Shown in pieces: positions 1-6,069 of a DNA stretch of 6,069 nucleotides. The DNA lies in assembly GCA_011049745.1 (NCBI GenBank), contig DRHE01000356.1, positions 1 to 6,069 on the forward strand, written 5' to 3'. Origin of the DNA: Spirochaetales bacterium. GTDB lineage: Bacteria > Spirochaetota > Spirochaetia > SZUA-6 > DRHE01. Position 1 is the stretch's first letter; each line of letters starts with the position of its first letter. The notes under the pieces were generated by a model. It was not told where the DNA came from and did no database searches. It saw only the letters and a list, made by a program, of their open reading frames with translations. Made by a program: the position numbers and the translations under genes.

Positions 1-585
1 GGTGGTGCGGAGGGAAATGCAATTGTCACTGTGGTCTATAACCTGCTCGGAATCCTAATTTTTAGAGGAACATATCATTATAATGCGCCCCTCCATGCGA
101 AATTAAGGGTATCTTCCACCCGGCCTCTGCTCTGGATAATTGCACTGGCCAATCAGGCTCTGCATAGAAACGCTCCCTACCCGACCCTGAATTTGCCCTA
201 TCTGGGTGGAGGAGCAGGAACTGACTGCTACTATTATGAAATGGCCGCTTACCATACCTGTGCGGTCACTTCAGGTGGAAATATGCTCTCCGGGCATCCT
301 GGCATGTCCGTGGTTCCAGACAGTATCGTGCCCCTGGATCATCTCTTGAATATTGAAGCGGCAGAGGCAGCCTCGAAATTAACCAGGAAAAAAGCCAATT
401 CTGTGGTTCTAAAACTGCTCGAAAAGTATGAAAGTCAATTGAAGAATCCTCCCAAAGGATTGACCTATCAGGATTGCTACGATTTGGTTACCGGAAAACT
501 GATTAACAGCGGGTACGTGAAGCATGTGGATGAGATAAGAGAAGAATTAAAGAACCTGGGTTTGCCGATTGTGAAGAGCGGTTGA
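1..585 (+). CDS. mtmB: MtmB-like monomethylamine:corrinoid methyltransferase, C-terminal part (5' end outside the window)
   Basis: The reading frame is open from base 1 to the TGA at 583-585 and gives 194 residues. It begins GGAEGNAIVT before the GTG at 31, so that GTG is internal and not a start. MtmB enzymes are cytoplasmic TIM-barrel proteins that move a methyl group from monomethylamine to the corrinoid protein MtmC. The family assignment rests on the glycine-rich GGAEGNAIVT segment, the GGGAGTDCYYYE segment (about 205-240) and above all the tail: a helix ending in LLEKYESQLKNPPKG, then TYQDCYDLVTGK (463-498) and a final helix ending ELKNLGLPI. Known MtmB is about 458 residues with pyrrolysine near residue 202. 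If this protein has that length, the pyrrolysine codon would lie about 190 bases before the window, so its presence cannot be judged here. The middle part (VTSGGNMLSGHPGMSVVPDS) looks divergent from archaeal MtmB as I remember it, so the substrate could differ. The next gene starts 86 bp downstream on the same strand. Confidence 0.78.
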   Translation, partial: GGAEGNAIVTVVYNLLGILIFRGTYHYNAPLHAKLRVSSTRPLLWIIALANQALHRNAPYPTLNLPYLGGGAGTDCYYYEMAAYHTCAVTSGGNMLSGHPGMSVVPDSIVPLDHLLNIEAAEAASKLTRKKANSVVLKLLEKYESQLKNPPKGLTYQDCYDLVTGKLINSGYVKHVDEIREELKNLGLPIVKSG

Positions 586-671
586 GAACGATACCTTAAT
601 AGGCCCTTGATTAAATCTGCCGGGCGGTCAAACTCTCAAGAACACGGCTACAAAATTTAAAAGGAGTTTTT
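586..671 (+). other. Short intergenic gap between the two methyltransferase genes
   Basis: These 86 bp contain no convincing terminator hairpin and no -35/-10 pair with acceptable spacing; a TTGATT at 607-612 has no matching -10. A good ribosome binding site, AAGGAG at 661-666, sits 5 nt before the ATG at 672. The absence of both signals suggests that the second methyltransferase gene is co-transcribed with the first. Confidence 0.55.
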
Positions 672-2129
672 ATGCAAGGAAGGGTTGAGCAATTCGCAGA
701 ATACCTGGCTCCTCAGGAGGTCGAACGGCTGCATGAGGCTTCGCTTGAAATCCTGGAAAATGTCGGCATGCTGGTGCGTAATGAGAGGGCGCGAGCTGTT
801 TATGCCGGGCACGGCTGTAAGGTGGATTCCGAAACCTCGATCGTGAAGATCCCCTGCAGTGTGATCGAGGAATACCGAAAGGCCTTTGTCCCGAATTTTA
901 CTTTCCGAGGTCGCGATCCGAAATTTGACCGGACTATTCCCCCGGACAGACCCGTGGTGGTAACGGGAAGCTCTGCGCCTGACATTATCGACCCCCGGAC
1001 CGGGAAAGTGCGGCGCGCCACCTCTTCCGATATTGCTGACATCGCCTTTCTTATCAATGAGTTGCCGGGTTACGATGTTTTTTCAATTTCAACACTCGCC
1101 GGCGATGCTCCTGATGGCCGGTTCAGCCTTTCACGTTTCTATCCGGCCTTAAAAAATTGCCTGAAGCCGGTCCGCAGCAACACGAGGGGTATGAATGAAC
1201 TTCACGATGTGCTGGAGCTGGGTGCGATTATTGCAGGCAGTGAAGAGAACTATAGAAAGCGGCCCCTGATTACCCACCACTATTGTCCGGTGATATCGCC
1301 CCTGACCATGGATGTGGAATCCACGGAAGCGTTGATCTATCTAGCCGAAAAGAAGCTTCCTGTCTTCGGGACCATCGTGCCCAGTGGCGGCATTACGGCG
1401 CCCATGACCCTGACCGGCACGCTTGCGCTAGGCAACGCCGAGTTTTTGGCCCTGGGTGTGCTCATGCAGATGGTCCGTCCCGGAACACCGCTGATATATT
1501 CCATTTTATCGACTGTAGCCGATATGCGCACGGGCAGCTACACCCCGGGGGCGATCGAAACCGGGATACTGCAGATGGCGCACAGTCAGATGGCGCGTTT
1601 TTACCAGGTTCCCTCAGGGGGGTACATCGGCCTGACCAATGCCCATGTAAATGACGCCCAGTCGGGCTACGAAACGGGCATGAGCGTGACCGGGGCTCTT
1701 CTGAGCGGAACGGACATGCTTAATATGGGAGGGCTTTTAAGCAGCCTGATGGCGTTTGATTTCGCCAAATGTGTAATTGACAATGAGATTGCCTTGATGC
1801 TCAAACGGATCAAGCGAGGTCTTGAGTTCAGTGATGAAAATCTCGCTCTGGGCGTAATCGCAGAGGCCGGGCCGGGCGGCTCATACATGGAAAATATGCA
1901 TACTATTACGCACATGCGCCGGGCGGCTGTTTCTCCGAATGTAGCCGTCCGGGAGATGCGGGAGATATGGGAGGAGAAAGGGAGGCCCGATGCCCAGGCC
2001 TGTGCCATGAATCAAGCCGGGAAGATCCTTGGTGCGGATAACCCGGCGGTATTTTCGGCAGACCTGGACAGGAAAATTCGGGCTCGCTTTACGGAGCTGG
2101 TTGCGGGCGATGCCGGTTGGAAGGAATAA
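672..2129 (+). CDS. MttB-family (COG5598) methylamine/betaine:corrinoid methyltransferase, non-pyrrolysine type
   Basis: Complete 485-residue protein, close to the 480-495 usual for MttB. The ATG is supported by AAGGAG 5 nt upstream. The family is a TIM-barrel that transfers a methyl group from trimethylamine (pyrrolysine MttB) or from quaternary amines such as glycine betaine (MtgB), proline betaine, carnitine or butyrobetaine (non-pyrrolysine members) to a cognate corrinoid protein in the cytoplasm. Visible family landmarks are VERLHEASLEILENVG (17-32), CKVDSETSIVKIP and FRGRDPKFD near the N-terminus, PVISPLTMD, the block LTNAHVNDAQSGYE (321-334), the helix VIDNEIALMLKRIKRGLEFS, and GPGGSYMENMHTITHMR (400-416). 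There is no in-frame TAG. Alignment from memory with Methanosarcina MttB (AGS-Pyl-SDAKVPDDQAG) puts Leu321 (CTG, 1632-1634) where pyrrolysine sits, so a trimethylamine activity like classic MttB is unlikely. The substrate is unknown; a quaternary amine is the best guess. The gene looks more GC-rich than its neighbours, by eye. Confidence 0.9.
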   Translation: MQGRVEQFAEYLAPQEVERLHEASLEILENVGMLVRNERARAVYAGHGCKVDSETSIVKIPCSVIEEYRKAFVPNFTFRGRDPKFDRTIPPDRPVVVTGSSAPDIIDPRTGKVRRATSSDIADIAFLINELPGYDVFSISTLAGDAPDGRFSLSRFYPALKNCLKPVRSNTRGMNELHDVLELGAIIAGSEENYRKRPLITHHYCPVISPLTMDVESTEALIYLAEKKLPVFGTIVPSGGITAPMTLTGTLALGNAEFLALGVLMQMVRPGTPLIYSILSTVADMRTGSYTPGAIETGILQMAHSQMARFYQVPSGGYIGLTNAHVNDAQSGYETGMSVTGALLSGTDMLNMGGLLSSLMAFDFAKCVIDNEIALMLKRIKRGLEFSDENLALGVIAEAGPGGSYMENMHTITHMRRAAVSPNVAVREMREIWEEKGRPDAQACAMNQAGKILGADNPAVFSADLDRKIRARFTELVAGDAGWKE

Positions 2130-2231
2130 ATAATCGATATTTCCCTGTAGTAAGATAAAAGTTTGCTTGACAAATAGAAACGGAATGGTACAATTCGCCG
2201 TTATTTAATATATTATTTTAGGAGGCAGTGT
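2130..2231 (+). promoter_or_regulatory. Intergenic control region separating methyltransferases from the transporter operon
   Basis: This AT-rich 102-bp gap holds a strong promoter (annotated separately) and an AGGAGG ribosome binding site at 2220-2225, 6 nt before the ATG at 2232. I see no hairpin plus T-run terminator after the methyltransferase stop at 2129, so read-through from upstream may add to transporter transcription. A short palindrome, TAATATATTA at 2206-2215, lies in the predicted leader; it could be an operator half or simple AT-richness. Confidence 0.6.
2167..2194 (+). promoter_or_regulatory. Sigma-70 promoter with extended -10 for the ABC transporter genes
   Basis: A perfect -35 TTGACA lies at 2167-2172 and a -10 TACAAT at 2189-2194, with a 16-bp spacer. 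A TG dinucleotide at 2186-2187 makes an extended -10 (TGnTACAAT). Transcription should begin near 2201, giving a leader of about 31 nt that ends in AGGAGG and the start codon at 2232. This is the best promoter match in the window and implies the importer can be transcribed independently of the methyltransferase genes. Confidence 0.8.
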
Positions 2232-3233
2232 ATGAAAAGGCATTTTTTTCTCGTATTAACTATTCTTCTCATCTTTCCCGTATTTATTTTAAGCGCTGTT
2301 GGTGAAAAAGAAGAGGTTTCGGGTGGGGTTGTCAAGTATTACTCGGATAACGATGAATCTGAACTGGACCCTTTAGCAAATAATATTATCAAAGGAACAG
2401 GCCTGAAGCTTGAGCCCCTCAGGTTGTCATCGGGCGAAGCCTGGGCCAGGGTGGCGGCCGAGGCTCCCAATATAGGCGCAGACATGCATTTTGGCTGGCC
2501 CCTTTCATTCGCCCTCATGGCTAAAGAAAAGGGACTTCTTATGCAGTATAAATCCCCAGCCTGGAAAAATATTCCTGCCGAGTACAAAGATCCGGAAGGC
2601 TACTGGTATGGCTGGTCATACTGGTTCGCCTGTATTGCGGTAAATACCAAACTTCTGAATGAAAAAGGCTACGAGATGCCGAAATCCTGGCAGGATCTCC
2701 TTGATCCAAAGTGGAAAGGTGAAATTGTCATGCCCAATCCCGGCACCTCCGGAACCGCTTTTCTGACCGTCTCTACCATAATGCAGCTCTACGGAGAAGA
2801 GGCCGGCTGGGATTATCTGGTCAAGCTCGATGCCAATGTGGCTCAATATACGAAGTCGGGCTCCGCGCCGGCACAACTGGTGGGACAGGGGGAATATATT
2901 ATCGGGATAACCTGGGACCAGGCCGTGCAGAAGAGGAAGGACGAGGGCTATCCTTTAGAACTGGTCATTCCTGAAGAGGGCACAGGCTATGTTCTGGATG
3001 TCGCCATCATCTACAAGAACGCAGAAAACCCGGGCGGCGCGAAAAAATTCATAGACTACATTGGAAGCAAAGAGTTCCATGAAGAAGTGGCCAAATACAG
3101 GTCCAAGGTTACCTATCCCGGGGTGGAGGCGCTGGTAACGTTTGACCCGAAGCTGATTGATTATGACGCCCAATGGGCGGCTGCGAACAGGGAAAGAATA
3201 ATGAGCAACTGGAAAGCCAAATTTGCAAAGTAG
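2232..3233 (+). CDS. ABC transporter periplasmic solute-binding protein (family 1; Fe3+/2-aminoethylphosphonate/polyamine type)
   Basis: 333 residues, the usual size for this class. The start is fixed by AGGAGG 6 nt upstream. Residues 1-22/24 form a Sec signal peptide: basic KRH, a hydrophobic stretch at 5-20, then SAVG|EKEE. No lipobox cysteine is present, so a soluble periplasmic protein is expected. The mature protein carries the AfuA-like (COG1840) signature SWQDLLDPKWKGEIVMPNP-GTSGTAF (152-177), then YTKSGSAPAQLVGQGEYIIGITWDQ (206-230) and the hinge-region stretch EEGTGYVLDVAIIYKNA. The YTKSGSAPA and GEYIIGI blocks resemble putative 2-aminoethylphosphonate-binding homologues. The adjacent tyrosine pair that binds Fe3+ in FbpA is not seen at the expected place (GITWDQAV), so iron is unlikely. 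Aromatic residues are dense at 124-132 (YWYGWSYWF) and W89, which would suit a cationic amine ligand, but this stretch is partly a family feature. It is the first gene of a transporter operon; a hairpin follows the TAG stop. Confidence 0.88.
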   Translation: MKRHFFLVLTILLIFPVFILSAVGEKEEVSGGVVKYYSDNDESELDPLANNIIKGTGLKLEPLRLSSGEAWARVAAEAPNIGADMHFGWPLSFALMAKEKGLLMQYKSPAWKNIPAEYKDPEGYWYGWSYWFACIAVNTKLLNEKGYEMPKSWQDLLDPKWKGEIVMPNPGTSGTAFLTVSTIMQLYGEEAGWDYLVKLDANVAQYTKSGSAPAQLVGQGEYIIGITWDQAVQKRKDEGYPLELVIPEEGTGYVLDVAIIYKNAENPGGAKKFIDYIGSKEFHEEVAKYRSKVTYPGVEALVTFDPKLIDYDAQWAAANRERIMSNWKAKFAK

Positions 3234-3245
3234 CAGCCAAGTTTG

Positions 3246-3272
3246 AGAAAGGCGGCCTCGGGCCGCCTTTCT
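3246..3272 (+). terminator. Strong hairpin between binding-protein and permease genes (partial terminator or mRNA-stabilising stem)
   Basis: The arms AGAAAGGCGGCC (3246-3257) and GGCCGCCTTTCT (3261-3272) are perfectly complementary over 12 bp with a TCG loop. The stem starts 12 nt after the TAG stop of the binding-protein gene. The 3' arm supplies only TTTCT and no long U-tract follows, so termination would be incomplete. With no clear new promoter before the permease gene, the likely role is to raise the binding protein above the membrane components, by partial termination or by protecting the upstream 3' end. Confidence 0.8.
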
Positions 3273-3280
3273 AATATGCA

Positions 3281-3295
3281 TTAAGCACGGCTTAA
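3281..3295. repeat. Small perfect inverted repeat upstream of the permease gene
   Basis: TTAAGC (3281-3286) and GCTTAA (3290-3295) are perfect inverted arms around ACG. The repeat lies 8 nt after the large hairpin and 28 nt before the permease start. It could be a second weak stem in the mRNA or a regulator site; six-base arms can also arise by chance. Confidence 0.4.
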
Positions 3296-3323
3296 ATCAG
3301 AAAATTCGAGTATAGGACCTGCT

Positions 3324-4946
3324 ATGAGGAGAGATCCCTTATTTATCGTACTGACCATTATTATGACCCTACTTCTCCTCCTGTTCGTGGTTTATCCGCT
3401 GGGCTCGGTGCTCATCACTTCTTTCCGGTTGGAAGGAAGGCTGTCCCTCGGCAACTATGCCGATTTTTTCCGTTATTCATACTATTACCGGTCAATGCTC
3501 AATAGTTTAATGCTGGGTATTGTGACCACAGTGATAATCCTGGTCATTGCTTTTTCTCTTTCCTATACGATCAGTAAAACAAACCTGCCCCTAAAGGGAT
3601 TCCTAAAGACTGCTTCTCTCTTGCCTTTGATAGCGCCGCCTTTTATTTTCTCCCTGGCGCTCATCATAATTGCCGGGAGAAGAGGGCTTATTTATCATTT
3701 CCTTAAGATCAGCCCGACCATCTACGGCTGGCCGGGCCTGATCACGGCTCAGGTGCTTTCGTTTTTACCTTTGGGTTTCCTGATGGTGAACAATGTGATC
3801 CAATCCTTGAATCCTTCTTTGGAAGATGCCTCCCTCGATCTGGGGGCAAGCCAGGCCAGGACTCTCTTCCGGGTCATTATCCCGCTCTCCCTCCCCGGTC
3901 TTTTCAAGGCCGCTCTCCTGGTCTTTATTATCTCCTTAGCTGATTTTGGAAATCCCATGCTGATCGGCGGTGGGCTTCCCATCATGGCAACCGACGCCTA
4001 TAACCTCTGGATCGGGGAGCAGAACATGGAGATGTCCGCGGTATTCTGTGTTTTACTCGTTATCCCCTCGATTTTTGTCTATGTTGTGCAAAATTATTTC
4101 CTCAAAGAAGGCTCCTATGTAACTGTAACCGGCCAGATGATGGCTACAGAACGGAGAAAGATATCCTGGTATATTCAATACCCTTTTTTCATAATATCAA
4201 TCACGGTCGTTTTAATAATTGTTTCCTGCTTTTCCGTAATTTTTTTAAGCTCGGTTACAAAGCTCTTCATGATTAACAACACGTTTACCCTGGAGCATTT
4301 TTTCAGCTATTCCGGCTGGAAGGCCCTTAGAACCTCCTTCACCGTTTCTTCAATAGCCGCAGCCCTGACCTCCTTTTCCTCGATCATTTTTTCATACATT
4401 CTGGTGCGGAAAAAGCCGAAAGGAAAACAGCTGCTGGAGTTTATCGCCCTGCTGGGTTTTGCAGTTCCCGGCACGGTAATGGGCATCGGGTACATCCTCG
4501 TGTTTAACAGATATCCGTTGATGCTTACCGGGACCCTGATAATTATCATTATCAACATATCCTTCCGGGAGTTTCCGGTAGGGCTGGAAGCGGGTATCAG
4601 CAAGCTTCATCAAATCGATATTTCTATTGAGGAAGCTTCAAGAGACCTGGGCGCCGGCAGCTTTAAGACCTTTATCAGGGTGGTCCTGCCCCTTATGAGT
4701 TCTGCTTTTGCGGCCAGCTTTCTTTACACCTTTATGGTGGGGATGATAACTATTAGCGCGGTGATATTCCTTATAGCGCCGGGGACGAATCTTGCCTCTC
4801 TCCTCATACTCAGGCTGGGCGAGACTGGTAATATAGGAAAGGCTTCCGCAATGGCCATATTGCTTACCATTATCGTTCTGGTGAGCCTGGTGCTGTTGAA
4901 ATATATTTCAAAGCAATCAAAAGTAGAAATGTTGAAAGGCTTTTAA
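3324..4946 (+). CDS. ABC transporter permease, two fused inner-membrane domains (FbpB/ThiP/AEP type)
   Basis: 540 residues, twice the length of a single BPD-type permease domain, with about twelve hydrophobic segments. The first is at residues 8-32 and the last at roughly 510-530. Each half has its own EAA loop, the cytoplasmic contact with the ATPase: EDASLDLGASQARTLFRVIIP (167-187) and EEASRDLGAGSFKTFIRVVLP (436-456). A polar stretch around 255-280, containing ATERRK, links the two halves. Fused permeases of this form occur in Fe3+ (FbpB/AfuB), thiamine (ThiP) and putative 2-aminoethylphosphonate importers, matching the class of the binding protein upstream. The start ATG has a modest AGGA (3314-3317) 6 nt upstream. 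The TAA stop shares its last A with the ATG of the ATPase gene. A single polypeptide probably supplies the whole transmembrane channel, since no second permease gene is present. The substrate cannot be read from this subunit. Confidence 0.92.
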   Translation: MRRDPLFIVLTIIMTLLLLLFVVYPLGSVLITSFRLEGRLSLGNYADFFRYSYYYRSMLNSLMLGIVTTVIILVIAFSLSYTISKTNLPLKGFLKTASLLPLIAPPFIFSLALIIIAGRRGLIYHFLKISPTIYGWPGLITAQVLSFLPLGFLMVNNVIQSLNPSLEDASLDLGASQARTLFRVIIPLSLPGLFKAALLVFIISLADFGNPMLIGGGLPIMATDAYNLWIGEQNMEMSAVFCVLLVIPSIFVYVVQNYFLKEGSYVTVTGQMMATERRKISWYIQYPFFIISITVVLIIVSCFSVIFLSSVTKLFMINNTFTLEHFFSYSGWKALRTSFTVSSIAAALTSFSSIIFSYILVRKKPKGKQLLEFIALLGFAVPGTVMGIGYILVFNRYPLMLTGTLIIIIINISFREFPVGLEAGISKLHQIDISIEEASRDLGAGSFKTFIRVVLPLMSSAFAASFLYTFMVGMITISAVIFLIAPGTNLASLLILRLGETGNIGKASAMAILLTIIVLVSLVLLKYISKQSKVEMLKGF

Positions 4947-6040
4947 TGATGGTGAATGATAAGATCCTGGAACTTAAAAACCTGGTCAAGAAGTTCGGTA
5001 ATGTAACCGCGGTAAACGACCTCAGTATCCCGTGCATTAAGCGGGGGGAGTTCCTGACTTTTTTGGGCCCCTCCGGCTGCGGAAAAACGACTCTGCTCAG
5101 GATGATCGGGGGATTTTATTACCCCAGTTCGGGTAACATAATTATGGATGGAGAGATAATTAACGATATACCCCCGGAGAAGAGAAAAACAAGCATGGTC
5201 TTTCAGAACTATGCCCTTTTTCCCCATATGAACGTGTTCGAAAATATCGCCTATGGATTGAGAGTGAAAAAACTGCCTCGTAAAGAGATCGAAAAAAGGG
5301 TGCTGAATGTACTGGGCGTGGTTCAGCTTGAGGGCCTTGAGCATAGAAAACCGAATCAACTGTCGGGTGGTCAGCAGCAGCGGGTGGCTTTGGCACGCTG
5401 TATCGTGATCGAGCCCCAAATTGTCCTTTTGGATGAGCCACTTTCAAACCTCGATGCCAGCCTGAGAGTCATGATGAGGGAAGAGATCAGGAAGATACAG
5501 AAATCCCTGGGTTTAACTACTATTTTCGTTACCCATGACCAGGAAGAGGCCATGAGCATGGCCGATCGGATCGTGGTGATGAATGATGGAAAAATCGAGC
5601 AGATAGGCACGCCGCTTGAAATCTACGAAAAGCCGACCACGCTATTTGTGGCTGCTTTTATCGGCTATGTTAACCTGTTAAAAGGAAAAATAAAATCCAG
5701 GCAAAACGAGCCCCTTACCATAGCCACAGATCTTGGCGAGTTTTTCAATATGAATGAGGAATTGAAGGGGTTCAAAGTCGGGGATGAGGCGACCATTCTT
5801 ATCAGGCCGGAAGCAGCATGGCTGGAAAAGGCCTCGCTAAAAAGAGAGAGGAATACTTTTAAAGGCAGAATCATGAGTTTTACCTATATAGGATATATTG
5901 CCAGGTATTATGTAGAAGTCGAAGGGCAGGAGCTTCCTTTTATTATCGAGATATCCAACCCCGGCGGCAGGGGGATATTAAAAAAGGGAGAGCAGGTAAC
6001 AATAACTCTCCCTTCAAAATTTCACTGCATCAGGACTTAG
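4946..6040 (+). CDS. ABC transporter ATP-binding protein (PotA/FbpC-type, with C-terminal TOBE domain)
   Basis: 364 residues, typical of the importer ATPases that carry a regulatory C-terminal domain. All catalytic elements are intact: A-loop aromatic F17, Walker A GPSGCGKTT (41-49), Q-loop Q87 in VFQNYALFPHMNV, signature LSGGQQQRVALAR (139-151), Walker B IVLLDE (159-164), D-loop SNLD (167-170) and switch histidine H197 in VTHDQEEAMSMADR. FIGYVN (238-243) begins the TOBE-containing tail, with IRPEA at 286-290. The protein would sit on the cytoplasmic face, hydrolyse ATP and drive the fused permease through its two EAA loops. The ATG overlaps the permease stop (TAATG, 4944-4948), which implies translational coupling; AAAGG at 4935-4939 may serve as ribosome binding site, and a second ATG follows at 4949. 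The stop is TAG. Family labels such as spermidine/putrescine or iron ATPase are generic and do not define the substrate. Confidence 0.94.
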   Translation: MMVNDKILELKNLVKKFGNVTAVNDLSIPCIKRGEFLTFLGPSGCGKTTLLRMIGGFYYPSSGNIIMDGEIINDIPPEKRKTSMVFQNYALFPHMNVFENIAYGLRVKKLPRKEIEKRVLNVLGVVQLEGLEHRKPNQLSGGQQQRVALARCIVIEPQIVLLDEPLSNLDASLRVMMREEIRKIQKSLGLTTIFVTHDQEEAMSMADRIVVMNDGKIEQIGTPLEIYEKPTTLFVAAFIGYVNLLKGKIKSRQNEPLTIATDLGEFFNMNEELKGFKVGDEATILIRPEAAWLEKASLKRERNTFKGRIMSFTYIGYIARYYVEVEGQELPFIIEISNPGGRGILKKGEQVTITLPSKFHCIRT

Positions 6041-6069
6041 ACCTCTGGATTAATACTTATACAGCTCAA
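6041..6069 (+). other. Window end, no feature
   Basis: The last 29 bases after the ATPase stop hold no hairpin, ribosome binding site or start that can be supported. The ATPase frame stays open beyond its TAG to the window end. Confidence 0.5.

Noticed and set aside
31..585. A complete 184-residue gene starting at the GTG at 31
   Set aside because: The frame is open to base 1, the ten residues before the GTG continue the conserved family segment, and no ribosome binding site precedes it properly. It is the 3' part of a longer gene.
607..612. TTGATT as a -35 element for the second methyltransferase gene
   Set aside because: No -10-like hexamer lies 15-19 bp downstream; the sequence there is GC-rich followed by AAACTC.
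1283..1654. 123-codon + strand frame inside the MttB-family gene
   Set aside because: It is an alternative frame of a GC-rich conserved coding region with low-complexity Arg/His/Gly/Ala composition and no ribosome binding site of its own.
2206..2215. TAATATATTA palindrome as an operator
   Set aside because: Ten bases of alternating A/T in an AT-rich leader are expected by chance; no flanking symmetry extends it.
2232..3233. Iron(III) transport as the function, from overall family similarity
   Set aside because: The paired tyrosine iron ligands of FbpA are not seen, and the neighbouring genes concern methyl transfer, not metal acquisition. Not fully excluded.
3324..4946. Fused permease as an artefact of two genes joined by a lost stop codon
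   Set aside because: Two-domain permeases with two EAA loops are normal in Fe3+, thiamine and aminoethylphosphonate importers, and the linker shows no relict stop or ribosome binding site.
4943..5419. 158-codon open frame on the minus strand opposite the ATPase gene
   Set aside because: It lies wholly against the conserved Walker A to signature region of a clear ATPase gene, has no recognisable protein features, and overlaps other antisense frames; a shadow.

Overview
The window carries five protein genes, all on the + strand. They form two functional blocks that look like one catabolic locus: methyltransferases for methylated amines, followed by an ABC importer. Mid-range GC content, Shine-Dalgarno sites close to AGGAGG, a consensus sigma-70 promoter and a Sec-exported solute-binding protein all indicate a bacterium, not a methanogenic archaeon. 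An MtmB-type methyltransferase in a bacterium suggests an anaerobe with corrinoid-dependent C1 metabolism, such as a deltaproteobacterial, clostridial or spirochaete-like lineage. The sequence does not settle the phylum.

Layout. Positions 1-585 hold the C-terminal part of an MtmB-like (monomethylamine:corrinoid) methyltransferase whose N-terminus lies before the window. Positions 672-2129 hold a complete MttB-superfamily (COG5598) methyltransferase with no in-frame TAG; the position of pyrrolysine in true MttB appears to be a leucine. A 102-bp gap follows, with a strong extended -10 promoter at 2167-2194. It drives a three-gene ABC importer: periplasmic solute-binding protein (2232-3233), fused two-domain permease (3324-4946) and ATPase (4946-6040). 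A perfect 12-bp hairpin at 3246-3272 separates the binding-protein gene from the permease gene and probably limits permease/ATPase expression. Permease and ATPase genes overlap by one base.

How the genes may work together (inference): the importer, of the Fe3+/2-aminoethylphosphonate/polyamine class but without the iron-ligand tyrosine pair, could bring in a methylated or quaternary amine. The MttB-family enzyme, and possibly the MtmB-like enzyme, would then transfer methyl groups to a corrinoid protein. No corrinoid protein, corrinoid:THF methyltransferase, activase or pyl gene lies in this window, so any such partner must be encoded elsewhere. No RNA genes, mobile elements or CRISPR arrays were seen.
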